DNA of 64,000 nucleotides from Skeletonema tropicum (GCA_037178625.1 CM074138.1:2690621-2754620), one strand, 5' to 3'. Positions 51,519-61,858 are shown, counted from the stretch's first letter. The notes: generated by a model not told the origin, from the sequence alone. Program-made: numbers and translations.

Positions 51519-52861
51519 ATCTGGGACACTGGACAGATCCCCACTCAAATGCTTTGGGTTGTGGTCGTTTTAATCCCCAAGGGTTCCGGGGGATATCGGG
51601 GCATTGGACTACTTGACCCAATGTGGAAGGTAATTGAATGTCTTATTGACGATAGGTTGAATGAGATCCAGTTTCATGACTGCTTGCATGGCTTCGTGCG
51701 GAAGAGGGGCTGTGGCACAGCGGTCCTCGAGGCCAAGCTTTTGCAGCAGCTCACATATCTGCGGCAGACTCCCTTGTTCGGTGTCTTTATTGATCTGAAG
51801 AAGGCGTATGATGCTATGGATAGGGACCGGTGCATTCAAATCTTGAAGGGATATGGGGCAGGGGACAAGGCTATGAGGCTGATTTGCAATTTTTGGGATG
51901 AGGCCTCGATGGTCTGCCGAGCGCAGGGTCGATATGGCCGGATCTTTAAGGCTGGCCGTGGGGTCACCCAGGGCGGCCCCCTGTCCCCAAAGATCTTCAA
52001 CGTCATGGTAGATGCGATCGTCCGGGAATGGCTACGTCAGGTGCTGGGAGAGGAATATTCGCTGCCGGAGGTAGAGATAGATGGGATTGTCAGGCTTTTC
52101 ACTGCATTGTTCTACGCGGATGATGGATACATTGCATCAACCGATGCAGAGCTTTTGCAACGATCTGTGGATGTTCTTACTGATTTATTTGATCGGGTTG
52201 GCCTCAAGACCAACGTGTCAAAAACGAAAGTTATGACGTGTGTGGATGCGAGGATTAGGGTTCGGCAATCCGATGAGGTGTACTACAACACGCGGCATGG
52301 TTTCAGGACTAGAGAGGAGTGGAAGCGGCGGCGGGTGGAGTGCGATAAATGTGGTATGGAACTATCTGCAGCCTCACTGAACTCGCATTTGGAGATGCAA
52401 CACGGTGTGTTTCAATCAAGGGTGTTGAATCGGGACTTTCTATTGAATGATGGAGAGCCGGAGACATATACTGTGCATGCCAGCTTTGGCGGGAGTTTTT
52501 TCTGCCCTGTGCCAGCGTGCCAGGAAGCCACTGATTGTTTCAACACTGCGTGGGCTCTTCGTCGGCACTTCCGTGATCGTCACCCGCGGGACTATGTGGA
52601 CGTCGAGGGATCTGGAGTCTTCCCGAAGTGTCATCTCTGCAATATGCAGACTGACCCACGGAGGGCTGCCAGACACGAGAGGTCAGAGTTCTGTCGGACG
52701 GGGAGGGAGAGGATAGTGCAAACTAATGCGGCTATTGCAAACCAGCGGGCTCTTGAAGTTGGCTTCACGGCGTATGGAGAGGACCTCGAACGGGTGGAGG
52801 TGTTTAAGTATCTTGGTCGGCTCATGTCGATGGATGATACTGACACGCAGGCGATCCGGAG
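51519..52861 (+). pseudogene. LINE reverse transcriptase, part 1 (interrupted)
   Basis: Open from the left duplication. RT motifs: VVLIPKGSGGYRGIGLL, FGVFIDLKKAYDAMDRDR, AGRGVTQGGPLSPKIFN and FYADDGYIAS (YADD catalytic box), then GLKTNVSKTKVM. After the RT come three Cys/His clusters: CDKCGMELSAASLNSHLEMQH, a CPVPACQ..HFRDRH finger, and CHLCNMQTDPRRAARH..C. It then reads VFKYLGRLMSMDDTDTQAIR up to the copia insertion at 52862. The missing N-terminal part (endonuclease) was never copied or was lost. Without it and with an insertion it is inactive. Confidence 0.88.
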
Positions 52862-53223
52862 TGACGAACGGGAGCTTGGACAAGGCTTGGATATGGATTC
52901 TAGTACTTGCTGGTACGGCATTGAGATATGTATCTTTGAGGGTAGGTACGACACGTATGAGGGGCAGAGAAGTTCTCGGCACTTCCGAAGAGGTTTTAGG
53001 CAGCAAAAGATATCAGAGAGAGGGATTTTGGAGGGAAAACTCCAACAATGACGATTGTATCCAAGATAAGGATGTTTCTTGGATGATTGTTTTCCAAGAT
53101 AAGGAAAGCTCACAATTCGAATTCTAAAGTAAACGCAAGTTAACAAACGACCAAGTGTGGTAACGCATGAATTAGCTCCTAGCAAGGGCTTTAGCTGGGG
53201 TCAGGGTTTGACACCATCTGTCA
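52862..53223 (+). repeat. 5' LTR of copia-like element
   Basis: 362 bp, TG..CA ends, copy at 59717-60078. A truncated family member (first ~110 bp) is present at 18870-18980. Confidence 0.93.
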
Positions 53224-53697
53224 GATTAACAGTCTCGGATTCTACTTTTATTCCATTACGGAATCGAGTGAGCCGACTGCTGCCTTCGCACCTACGACAT
53301 CCCTACTCCCATCGATTTGAGGACCCCGTGTGTGTGACTCCGCGTTGCACCCTGTAAGCGATCTATTGGACAAAGTGAGTACATGACCGTAGCAAAGCGG
53401 TGAAGTGTGTAAATCAGCTCAAGACTATCTCAATTACTATCGAAGAGCTTCGGTGAGATTTGTTCGGAAATTCCCCAACCTGACTCCGTGTTGGCAATAA
53501 GGAATAAAGATTCCTGTACTCTTCATTAGCGAGGAGAGGCAGAATCTGCAGCGTGGACTGCGGGTGACTCCGTGTTGCCCTAAGCACATCAGCAAGTGCA
53601 ACCCTGTAATTTCCTAATAGTGTATTGAACGGTTGATAAATACTTATTGGGCATATCAAAAATTTATTACAGTTTTATTTCGGCGCAGTTTTGAATC

Positions 53698-56253
53698 ATG
53701 AGGAAAGCAACCCATGAAAAGTTACTAAAGCATCTCTTTTGTGATGAGTTAGATGACGATGGATTTGTAGCAGACGCTATCGCTGATCGTAGTATAAATA
53801 CGTCCAGAGATTTTCTAGATAAAATTGATGATTTAAACGAGGTAAACAGCGTGAAGAACCGGAGTGGGAAGATGATTCAAATGGATCCAACGCTAAGACA
53901 CATCCTGCACCAGTGGTTGAACAACAATACTATCGTGCATGAGCACTTGGATTCCAAAGGCATCACAACCTTGGGGCAGTTCAAGCAGTTGATCAGCGAT
54001 CCCAACATGGTGAATTTGATCAAAGACAAAACAGGAGCAAGTATTTCGGATGAACTTAGGGAGAGGTTGAGCGAAGTCCTATCCTACATGAATCAGCTCC
54101 AGATGTTGCATGGACCCATCTCCAAGGTTGGTGTTTACGACTTCATGCAGAAAACCAGCGATGACTTCGATCAGTGGTTCGACGCAGCTGTCCCTTTCGT
54201 TACCTACGACGAGGCCAAGGCCAAACTTCACCAACGTAGGCTTATTCAAATTCAGCAACATACGGGATATTTTGGGCAATATCATTCCTACTCTTTGGAT
54301 GATGATCTGGATGATGATGATGACGTTCCAGGGGTGGAATTATGTAAACCATCTTCTCCTGACGACTACACGGACGATATTTCAACACCTAATCTTGCAT
54401 CGGACTGCAGCAACCGATTTCCTATGGCAGAAAAGTCCACCTTCTCAACAACTACAACAGACCGCAACTTCGCCTTTATTGATGCACGTTCCAACCACGA
54501 CAACATGAACTCTTCGTTGTTTTCCTACGCTTCTAACACCACTGATGTGCCTCGCCTGACAATAGCAAAGCAAACATTTGAAGCGCAATCATTTGATAGA
54601 GGGATTCCATCCGTAGCCGTAGCTTCTCCAGCAAGCCTGATGGCTGCGAAGCATTTCTTTGATGAGCAGTCGAAGCTCTTCGACAGAGGCAATCCATCCA
54701 CAGACTTGATTTCGACTGGGTTGGCCGAGGCTGGTTTGGTTCATGAAGAGGCTCGATGCATCTTCAACTGTCGTTGCGGACAAATGCAATGTTGGGTTCG
54801 CAAGCATCTGGGAGGTTATCCCTATCTGTGTCAAGATTTAAAGGGCTATCCCTTACTATCTACCAGCTGCTTCCATCCCACTACGATCAGACTTGAGGCG
54901 ATGTATCCTGATCTTGGTACATCTTATGTTCTAATAGAGGACACCTATTGGGGGACGGCTACTGACGGAGATATTTGCATCCATCGTTGGCAACGACCGC
55001 ATTGTGCATTTAATTATGAGCCTGCTTGCAAGTGGTACAGCGCCGTCAACTTCCTTCCAACAGCAATTGATATTCGTCAGCCTCTCCGCCTTCCCTTTGG
55101 TGATGACAACGATAAACACAATGATGTTGGTTTTGCAACAAATGAAGTGTTAGAGCACAAGACTGTTCATGAGGTTGGGGAGTGTGCGTACTTGACTGCT
55201 GTCAGTTCTTATGTACTTATTTCTTCGGCAAATGTGCAATATTTGAAGAGAGCTGGTAATATTGATGGGGGATGTTTCATAGTGATGATTACTGATGGGG
55301 GAAGATTGATCGGATGGAATATCACTGGCTACATATCTGATAGCAACAACGTCAGTGGAAGATTGGAGACGGATGATTTAGTTGGGAAGAAAGATGGGGA
55401 GCTAGGACGAAAAGAGGTGGAACTTGGAGATAATGCCATCGATATTGTTGGATACGTTGATGATACTGGTCAGGAGGTGACCTTGATTGATCGTTGCGAC
55501 GCATGTGCGCCTGTTTCCGTTGAAGACGGTGATTATCTTGCTTCGCAAGTGGAACGGCACTCAGAGTTCGATGACTGCTCTATTCAAGACATCGAGGTGG
55601 CACCTACTTTTATGCACGCATGTGGAGAGGATCTCGTGTTGTCATCATTAACGGTTGACAAGGTGGTGATACGCAAGAGTGATAATGATGACAGGAGCAT
55701 CTTTCGATTGGCGGTTGCAGCATTTGGACAGGATTACTGCTCCTCGGCGCTTGGATTTCGAAAGGGCTATTGCTCCGCAGTGATTGGATTTGGAAAGTAC
55801 TCTTTGCAGCCACGTAATTTTGGAACCAGTGTGACGTTCATTGAGTTTATTGAAGATCTTGGACGACTTGTGACGGGCGTCGATCCCACTGCTGGAGCCG
55901 CATATATGCAGGTCATGCCTCGCATCAACATACATTACTCCAACTGTGTTGCCCGTAATGATGGGGGAGAGATGATGCGGAGACTGTTTGACTCATTTGG
56001 CGCGGACATCATGCATGAAAGCCAGCACGACAAGACTTCTGGTTATGATGGGACTCTGATTGTCAAACTACTTTCACGATGGGGAGCTGCATCTGGTAAT
56101 ATTACGGTACCTTGGATGGGTTCGATGGGACGCAACGATTCTGACTACTCAACGTTGAAGTTTATTAGATTATGGGATAGTAAGATACTATTGGAGGAGG
56201 TATTGGCCAAGGAAAAGTTATTGAGAAAGAAAATCGTTGGAGATATCTGTTAG
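53698..56253 (+). CDS. Copia-like element ORF, 5' part (unrecognised, gag position)
   Basis: 851 codons from ATG 53698; the last two codons, including the stop, lie in the nested insert, which begins at 56248. Residues 1-200 are helical and charged (FDQWFDAAVPFVTYDEAKAK), in the place of gag. A D-rich stretch (SLDDDLDDDDD) follows. About 340-400 has a Cys-rich piece (CIFNCRCGQMQCW) that is not a CCHC knuckle. From about 400 on, no known domain is seen. A YVDD sequence near residue 585 lacks the neighbouring RT motifs. The frame continues in register at 57490 beyond the insert, implying one polyprotein of about 1680 codons before the insertion. Confidence 0.65.
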   Translation: MRKATHEKLLKHLFCDELDDDGFVADAIADRSINTSRDFLDKIDDLNEVNSVKNRSGKMIQMDPTLRHILHQWLNNNTIVHEHLDSKGITTLGQFKQLISDPNMVNLIKDKTGASISDELRERLSEVLSYMNQLQMLHGPISKVGVYDFMQKTSDDFDQWFDAAVPFVTYDEAKAKLHQRRLIQIQQHTGYFGQYHSYSLDDDLDDDDDVPGVELCKPSSPDDYTDDISTPNLASDCSNRFPMAEKSTFSTTTTDRNFAFIDARSNHDNMNSSLFSYASNTTDVPRLTIAKQTFEAQSFDRGIPSVAVASPASLMAAKHFFDEQSKLFDRGNPSTDLISTGLAEAGLVHEEARCIFNCRCGQMQCWVRKHLGGYPYLCQDLKGYPLLSTSCFHPTTIRLEAMYPDLGTSYVLIEDTYWGTATDGDICIHRWQRPHCAFNYEPACKWYSAVNFLPTAIDIRQPLRLPFGDDNDKHNDVGFATNEVLEHKTVHEVGECAYLTAVSSYVLISSANVQYLKRAGNIDGGCFIVMITDGGRLIGWNITGYISDSNNVSGRLETDDLVGKKDGELGRKEVELGDNAIDIVGYVDDTGQEVTLIDRCDACAPVSVEDGDYLASQVERHSEFDDCSIQDIEVAPTFMHACGEDLVLSSLTVDKVVIRKSDNDDRSIFRLAVAAFGQDYCSSALGFRKGYCSAVIGFGKYSLQPRNFGTSVTFIEFIEDLGRLVTGVDPTAGAAYMQVMPRINIHYSNCVARNDGGEMMRRLFDSFGADIMHESQHDKTSGYDGTLIVKLLSRWGAASGNITVPWMGSMGRNDSDYSTLKFIRLWDSKILLEEVLAKEKLLRKKIVGDIC

Positions 56254-57484
56254 AAATGATAAAGTCACTGTCCCAGTAATCGATTACTGGGACAGTGACT
56301 TTATCATTTCTAACATAATGCAAGTCACCAGTCCGTTCCTAGACTGATGACAGGATTACGAGCCTTGACAGGACCGTAAGTCCATGCCATCTCTAGTCGA
56401 TTACTGGAGACAGGAGTAGGCTAGCGCAGGTCACACCTTGCAGCGTCCACCTACATCTAGTGGGAATTACAGTACTAGTATTCCTCTAGCTAGATCTTTA
56501 TCTCCTAGTCCGCCTACCCGCAGTAGTATTTCCTCTTATCCATACCTCTCTCTAGGTGGGAAATAGAGGCTTTTTACCTCGCTGGACTCGAACTGGTGAC
56601 TTGCATTATGTTAGAAATGATAAAGTCACTAACTGGTGACTTGCATTATGTTAGAAATGATAAAGTCACTGTCCCAGTAATCGATTACTGGGACAGTGAC
56701 TTTATCATTTCTAACATAATGCAAGTCACCAGTTCGAGTCCAGCGAGGTAAAAAGCCTCTATTTCCCACCTAGAGAGAGGTATGGATAAGAGGAAATACT
56801 ACTGCGGGTAGGCGGACTAGGAGAGGTATGGATAAGAGGAAATACTACTGCGGGTAGGCGGACTAGGAGATAAAGATCTAGCTAGAGGAATACTAGTACT
56901 GTAATTCCCACTAGATGTAGGTGGACGCTGCAAGGTGTGTCCTGCGCTAGCCTACTCCTGTCTCCAGTAATCGACTAGAGATGGCATGGACTTACGGTCC
57001 TGTCAAGGCTCGTAATCCTGTCATCAGTCTAGGAACGGACTGGTGACTTGCATTATGTTAGAAATGATAAAGTCACTGTCCCAGTAATCGATTACTGGGA
57101 CAGTGACTTTATCATTTCTAACATAATGCAAGTCACCAGTTCGAGTCCAGCGAGGTAAAAAGCCTCTATTTCCCACCTAGAGAGAGGTATGGATAAGAGG
57201 AAATACTACTGCGGGTAGGCGGACTAGGAGATAAAGATCTAGCTAGAGGAATACTAGTACTGTAATTCCCACTAGATGTAGGTGGACGCTGCAAGGTGTG
57301 ACCTGCGCTAGCCTACTCCTGTCTCCAGTAATCGACTAGAGATGGCATGGACTTACGGTCCTGTCAAGGCTCGTAATCCTGTCATCAGTCTAGGAACGGA
57401 CTGGTGACTTGCATTATGTTAGAAATGATAAAGTCACTGTCCCAGTAATCGATTACTGGGACAGTGACTTTATCATTTCTAACA
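56248..57484. mobile_element. Palindromic repeat array inserted in the copia element
   Basis: 1237 bp with ends TGTTAG/CTAACA, flanked by ATATC at 56243-56247 and 57485-57489. It contains four copies of a perfect 66-bp palindrome (56249-56314, 56650-56715, 57057-57122, 57418-57483; centre GTAATCGATTAC). The palindromes separate three units: 56315-56649 is the reverse complement of the other two (56716-57056 and 57123-57417). The middle unit has a 45-bp internal duplication (GAGGTATGGATAAGAGG..). The inner palindromes extend to about 102 bp through ATAATGCAAGTCACCAGT. No coding capacity of its own. MITE-like, formed by tandem and inverted amplification; class undetermined. Confidence 0.88.
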
Positions 57485-57489
57485 ATATC

Positions 57490-59982
57490 ACGTACGATAA
57501 GCACTCTTGGGGAGTAGATTTCACGCCGACCGAGATGATGATAAAGCGTATGGTCAACGACAATGATAGAAATATTGTGGGAACCGCTGTAATGACGTTG
57601 TCCAGCTTCCGTGCACAACCAAGGAAAGGTCATCTCGATAGGATCAAGAGAGTCTATGGGTATCTCTGCAAGATGAGGACTGGAGACATTCGGTACAAGA
57701 CTGATATGCCTGTTATCTCAGGTTTCGATTTCCTCAAAAGGGATTGGCCCAGTACGCCCTATGCCAGAACTCGCGAGGAGTACTCCAAGAATCCTCCACC
57801 AGCTTGTGGGAAGCCTGTCTTGATGACTAGTTTTGTGGATGCCAACCTAATGCATGATATTCGCAGTGGAAAATCTGTCACAGGCGCACTTCACTTCCTC
57901 AATAAGACTCCTTTTGATTGGTTTTCGAAGAAGCAGAATACTGTCGAAACAGCTACGTACAGATCCGAGAACAACGCAGCGGGAACAGCTATCAGGCAAA
58001 TCAGGGCTAACAAGACCCTCCTTCAGTTCCTCGGAGTACCTTTGCATGGAACCCCGATTCTACTATTGGGTGACAATGAGTCTTTAGTGTCAAGTGAAGT
58101 TAATCCTGACTTCAAGAATCGCAAGAGGCATTTGGTATTATCATACCATTACATCCGTGAGAATGTAGCAGTTGGTTGCATCAGGTTTGCGAATTTTGGG
58201 TCATCTATCTTGGGATCCATTGCGAAGTTAGTTCAAATCATTGAGGATTCTCAAAGCGGGCTCAAGGCGAAAGTTGGAGATCTTCTTGGACATCAGGTAC
58301 CTCGGAACTATCAACGAGACGAAGGTATTGATCGAGACAATGGGGAGATCAAATGGCAGGATACGAAGAATCTGAAATGTAACAACTTGGAGACATTTGC
58401 TGAAGAGAGAAATTCATTCTACAACATTGCACTCGACGGATACAAGAAGGCTACACTCCACAAACTCAAGTTGGATGCGTTGAGAAGTTCGTCTCTGGAT
58501 TATTATTGGAATCATTGGATTGAATTACCTTGTGGTGATGGTGACATCGACAACGAAGAACTACGATACGTCAACAACAATAGTCTTAATGAGGTTTGTA
58601 TGGGAGCGTTGACGTTGAATGTGGAAAACGATGGACAACTCCAAAGTGATTGGATGATTGGCCGATTAAAGTCAAAGCTAATTGGTATTGGCGGCGCGAG
58701 AGTTCAGGAGCTTGCTGAGCGGGATGATTTTCACAACTCGAATGGACCGCGATTGAATGAAAGATATGCCAAGGACGTGACAACCGCTTCTTTGAGGAGA
58801 ATCAGTGTTTGGTATGAGTATGATCCTACGCAGACGTACAACAGCGCGACACGACTGTTACTATGGGGGACAATACACTCAAGCTCTGTAGGATACACAC
58901 GTGGAGATACACGCAGCAACGTTGTTGTCAGGGAACCTGGGGGAAGATACTTGAGGAACATCGTTACGTACAACGGCAATGAATTTGAGAGAGATCACAA
59001 TCCCTGCTGCGTTGCTATGATGACGAGACACATTGCGGATAGCGGCTTTATCCCTGGTAGAATGAGCGGCCCAAATCACCAGCTTACAAACTTCTTTTAT
59101 GATGATGCATTGCAGACGGAGAACGTTGTTCTTGAGAAGGAAATGATCGTACTCATCCATTCTGTCAGGACCGATCTAGAAAAGGCAATGACCCAACTCA
59201 TGTCTCAGCAGAACGGAGCGTCATATCAGTGCCAATCGGAAAACATTGGATACGCTGAGTCAGCTGAAACTGGAAGCAACTGTTCCATGGGCTCAAGACA
59301 CAGAGTTGATCGCCTATCGCAACTGATTAGTTTGAGAACACGCAATTGCAGCAAGACATCATTGATTGCAGACGGATATGATAACCTCCAGAGTGGAAGC
59401 TCAGAGTTGATTGTAGGACACGTGACAATGACGGAATGTGTTATTCTTGGACTACTGCAACAAGACACGCCAATCTTGCCCAGCAATTTTGAGTCACTCG
59501 TGGCTAGTAAGATACAGCCCAGTTTTGGGACCAGCGTAAGACACTCCATACTGACCTACCGCATTCGTGAGATTGCTACAGCTACATCTGAATGTATGAG
59601 AGTGACATTCATTAGGAGGGAATTTTATCCATATGATTACAAGGCGATCTATCTTGGAAAGGGAACGCGATGGATTATTGGAGATGTAATAGCAAGGACG
59701 TCGAATCATAGGGGGATGACGAACGGGAGCTTGGACAAGGCTTGGATATGGATTCTAGTACTTGCTGGTACGGCATTGAGATATGTATCTTTGAGGGTAG
59801 GTACGACACGTATGAGGGGCAGAGAAGTTCTCGGCACTTCCGAAGAGGTTTTAGGCAGCAAAAGATATCAGAGAGAGGGATTTTGGAGGGAAAACTCCAA
59901 CAATGACGATTGTATCCAAGATAAGGATGTTTCTTGGATGATTGTTTTCCAAGATAAGGAAAGCTCACAATTCGAATTCTAA
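57490..59982 (+). CDS. Copia-like element ORF, 3' part (RNase H plus unrecognised region)
   Basis: Continues the 53698 frame across the insert. The first 240 residues are copia-type: the post-RT segment (FRAQPRKGHLDRIKRVYGYL), then RNase H (TSFVDANLMHDIRSGKSVTG, FDWFSKKQNTVETATYRSE, and HGTPILLLGDNESLV). After GCIRFANFGSS the normal copia C-terminus (ADMLSKHW) is missing and about 400 unrecognised residues follow. Then comes a second, diverged RNase H piece (LGLLQQDTPILPSNFESLV), in which the GDNESLV motif is altered to SNFESLV, removing the Asp. The frame runs through the polypurine tract into the 3' LTR and stops at 59982. Chimeric and probably not enzymatic. Confidence 0.75.
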   Translation, partial: TYDKHSWGVDFTPTEMMIKRMVNDNDRNIVGTAVMTLSSFRAQPRKGHLDRIKRVYGYLCKMRTGDIRYKTDMPVISGFDFLKRDWPSTPYARTREEYSKNPPPACGKPVLMTSFVDANLMHDIRSGKSVTGALHFLNKTPFDWFSKKQNTVETATYRSENNAAGTAIRQIRANKTLLQFLGVPLHGTPILLLGDNESLVSSEVNPDFKNRKRHLVLSYHYIRENVAVGCIRFANFGSSILGSIAKLVQIIEDSQSGLKAKVGDLLGHQVPRNYQRDEGIDRDNGEIKWQDTKNLKCNNLETFAEERNSFYNIALDGYKKATLHKLKLDALRSSSLDYYWNHWIELPCGDGDIDNEELRYVNNNSLNEVCMGALTLNVENDGQLQSDWMIGRLKSKLIGIGGARVQELAERDDFHNSNGPRLNERYAKDVTTASLRRISVWYEYDPTQTYNSATRLLLWGTIHSSSVGYTRGDTRSNVVVREPGGRYLRNIVTYNGNEFERDHNPCCVAMMTRHIADSGFIPGRMSGPNHQLTNFFYDDALQTENVVLEKEMIVLIHSVRTDLEKAMTQLMSQQNGASYQCQSENIGYAESAETGSNCSMGSRHRVDRLSQLISLRTRNCSKTSLIADGYDNLQSGSSELIVGHVTMTECVILGLLQQDTPILPSNFESLVASKIQPSFGTSVRHSILTYRIREIATATSECMRVTFIRREFYPYDYKAIYLGKGTRWIIGDVIARTSNHRGMTNGSLDKAWIWILVLAGTALRYVSLRVGTTRMRGREVLGTSEEVLGSKRYQREGFWRENSNNDDCIQDKDVSWMIVFQDKESSQFEF

Positions 59983-60078
59983 AGTAAACGCAAGTTAACA
60001 AACGACCAAGTGTGGTAACGCATGAATTAGCTCCTAGCAAGGGCTTTAGCTGGGGTCAGGGTTTGACACCATCTGTCA
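59717..60078 (+). repeat. 3' LTR of copia-like element
   Basis: Copy of 52862-53223, preceded by AGGGGGA and followed by the CGGAG duplication. Confidence 0.93.
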
Positions 60079-60083
60079 CGGAG

Positions 60084-60606
60084 TAATCTGACCAAGGCCC
60101 GAAAGGCGTGGAAAATGATATCTCGTCTCCTGCGTAGCGAGAACATGAAACCCAGGGTTTGCGGTATGTTTTTTAAGGCAGTCGTGCAGGCAGTGCTTTT
60201 GTATGGGAGTGAGACTTGGGTATTGACGGATTCGGCGTTGCGGTGTCTGGAAGGCTTCTATTATCGAGCTGCTTGCCGCATGGCACGCAGGAATCGACCT
60301 AAGAAGAACGAACGGACTGGAGAGTGGAGGTATCCGGATAAGAAGGAGTTATTTGAGGAGGTTGGGCTGTATACTTTGACGGAGTACATCGAAAAGCGGA
60401 GAAAGACTATTGGGGCATACATCAGGGACCGCCCGATTCTGGATCTTTGTAGGGATGGTGAGAGACAACGTGGTACCAGCAAACACCGATGGTGGTGGGA
60501 GCAGCCATATGAGGCGGACCCGGAGAGGGAAGAGGATGCCTCTTCTATTGTATCTGGAGCCGCGTCTGAGGTGGAATCTCTGTTGTCTGTCGAGGATAGT
60601 GCATAA
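60084..60606 (+). pseudogene. LINE reverse transcriptase, part 2 (C-terminus)
   Basis: Resumes the LINE frame exactly after the CGGAG duplication: the codon split at 52860-52861 is completed by 60084. It reads NLTKARKAWKMISRLLR, LLYGSETWVLTDSALR (a C-terminal signature common after the RT in such LINEs), FYYRAACRMARR, YPDKKELFEEVGL and HRWWWEQP, ending at TAA 60604. No zinc cluster here. Confidence 0.85.
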
Positions 60607-60774
60607 AGGGGTTGGCTAGCTGGATCTTCACGTGTGGGGTTTAGTATAGTCTTTTATTTCTATAACAGCAAGCGCCTAGGGGTTGCATGAGCACTGCCCG
60701 CGGACTTGTTAGTCCATTCGTTGGGAAAGACGTGTAATGCCCGAAGGCCAAGTTACACACACACACTAGAGCGT

Positions 60775-61773
60775 TCCCTCCAAGCTGTAGTCACTCTAGC
60801 ACTATGTCTCCTCCGATTACTCTCCTTTTCTGTGTCCCTTACGGAAATCAATGCGTTTGAGAGAACGCTAAGTATGTTCACATGAAGATGTCCTGGTGCC
60901 TCTGAGCTCTGAGTGCCAAGCGTCCCAACACGAGGACGAACTAGGTGGATGAATCTTTGTGCACAATGCAACTTCGCATATGCTGCAGGCATATCATACC
61001 TTCTTCCGCTGATTATCAGTGCTGGAACATAATGCACCAGATGAACAGACATTCAAAGATTGGTTACAGCAAGCTACAAGTGACATAAGAAGAGGTAGCA
61101 TTGGCCTGAAACTTTCTCGTATAAAAGTTCGTGTGTGGACAATCAAATCCTTATTGATTTCTTGTGTGGTGGATGAATCCAAAAAAGCATCGAGCTTCTT
61201 CAACGAGTCTTTCATTTGTGGCTCGGTTTCTATCTCATTCATGAAATGATACAACCAATTCAGTATCGTGGATATGAGGCACACTGTACTACATCAATAC
61301 TTCGATAGTCGAGTAGGACGCACAACAGCAGAGCTTCAGTGCTTCGTGTCCGGCTTCTTAGGAATTTGACGTCATCACTCCCAGCATCTTTACCAGTCCT
61401 AATCCAACGCTTCATCGGGTCATCCTCTCGCTTCGGCTACGTTGACTTCTTCTAGTTAGTTTGACCTTCGGGTACTCGCATTGATTGTATGACTTTTGAC
61501 AGATAATTCTCATGTAAGAAAGATCTAGACAAAGACACGGGGTATCCCACTCTTCCCTGTCCTTCAAAGGCTTGTTAATGCATTCCAAGTCCATGTTCAG
61601 TATTACTAAATGACTTCATCAAATCCACCACCAAGAAAGTTTGCTGCTTGTCTTCGTCATCGAAGGAGCCAGAAGCGTTTCCAGCCCGCCGGCAGTGCAA
61701 AGATGATGCCGTGTATTGTGACGTGGGGCTGTTGGTGGAGGACAAGATAGAGAGGAGATGAGAGGAGCTCTAA
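60775..61773. other. Unique sequence right of the LINE, no gene recognised
   Basis: Only short open frames (largest 99 codons on the minus strand, 61052-60753) with no domain. It begins with the right-hand LINE duplication (60762-60774). Confidence 0.4.
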
Positions 61774-61858
61774 AAGGGAAAGGCCTTTCATCAGTAAAAG
61801 TCACAGTGACGTAAAAGACAGTTTCTGCTTTCCCAACTTCAAGTGGATGGCTGAGGAT
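61774..61858 (-). repeat. 85-bp dispersed repeat, inverted copy
   Basis: Reverse complement of 50855-50939. It ends exactly where the copia LTR at 61859 begins. Confidence 0.85.

Larger units (their letters stand above)
52862..60078 (+). mobile_element. Copia-like LTR retrotransposon inserted in the LINE
   Basis: 7217 bp including a nested insert. The 362-bp LTRs at 52862-53223 and 59717-60078 appear identical by eye, with ends TGACG/TGTCA. Target duplication is CGGAG (52857-52861 and 60079-60083). A polypurine tract (AGGGGGA) precedes the 3' LTR. The internal frame holds RT-connection/RNase H sequence of copia type but no recognisable protease, integrase or RT catalytic core, so the element seems non-autonomous. 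Across the insertion the LINE frame is conserved. Confidence 0.92.
51519..60761 (+). mobile_element. 5'-truncated LINE-like retrotransposon, split by a copia element
   Basis: Flanked by CACACTAGAGCGT at 51506-51518 and 60762-60774. LINE sequence occupies 51519-52861 and 60084-60761 (about 2.0 kb); the part between is a later copia insertion. The 5' end starts within RT coding sequence, the usual 5' truncation of target-primed elements, and the 3' end is an (AC)n run. Confidence 0.85.

Noticed and set aside
55440..55470. YVDD in the nested copia ORF as an RT catalytic box
   Set aside because: The surrounding residues (VGYVDDTGQEVTL) lack hydrophobic RT context and no other RT motif precedes it.
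56690..56750. tRNA-like B box (AGTTCGAGTCC) followed by AGCGAGGT
   Set aside because: The T-stem does not pair, no matching 5' acceptor or A box lies upstream, and the motif is part of the repeated unit of the palindromic array.
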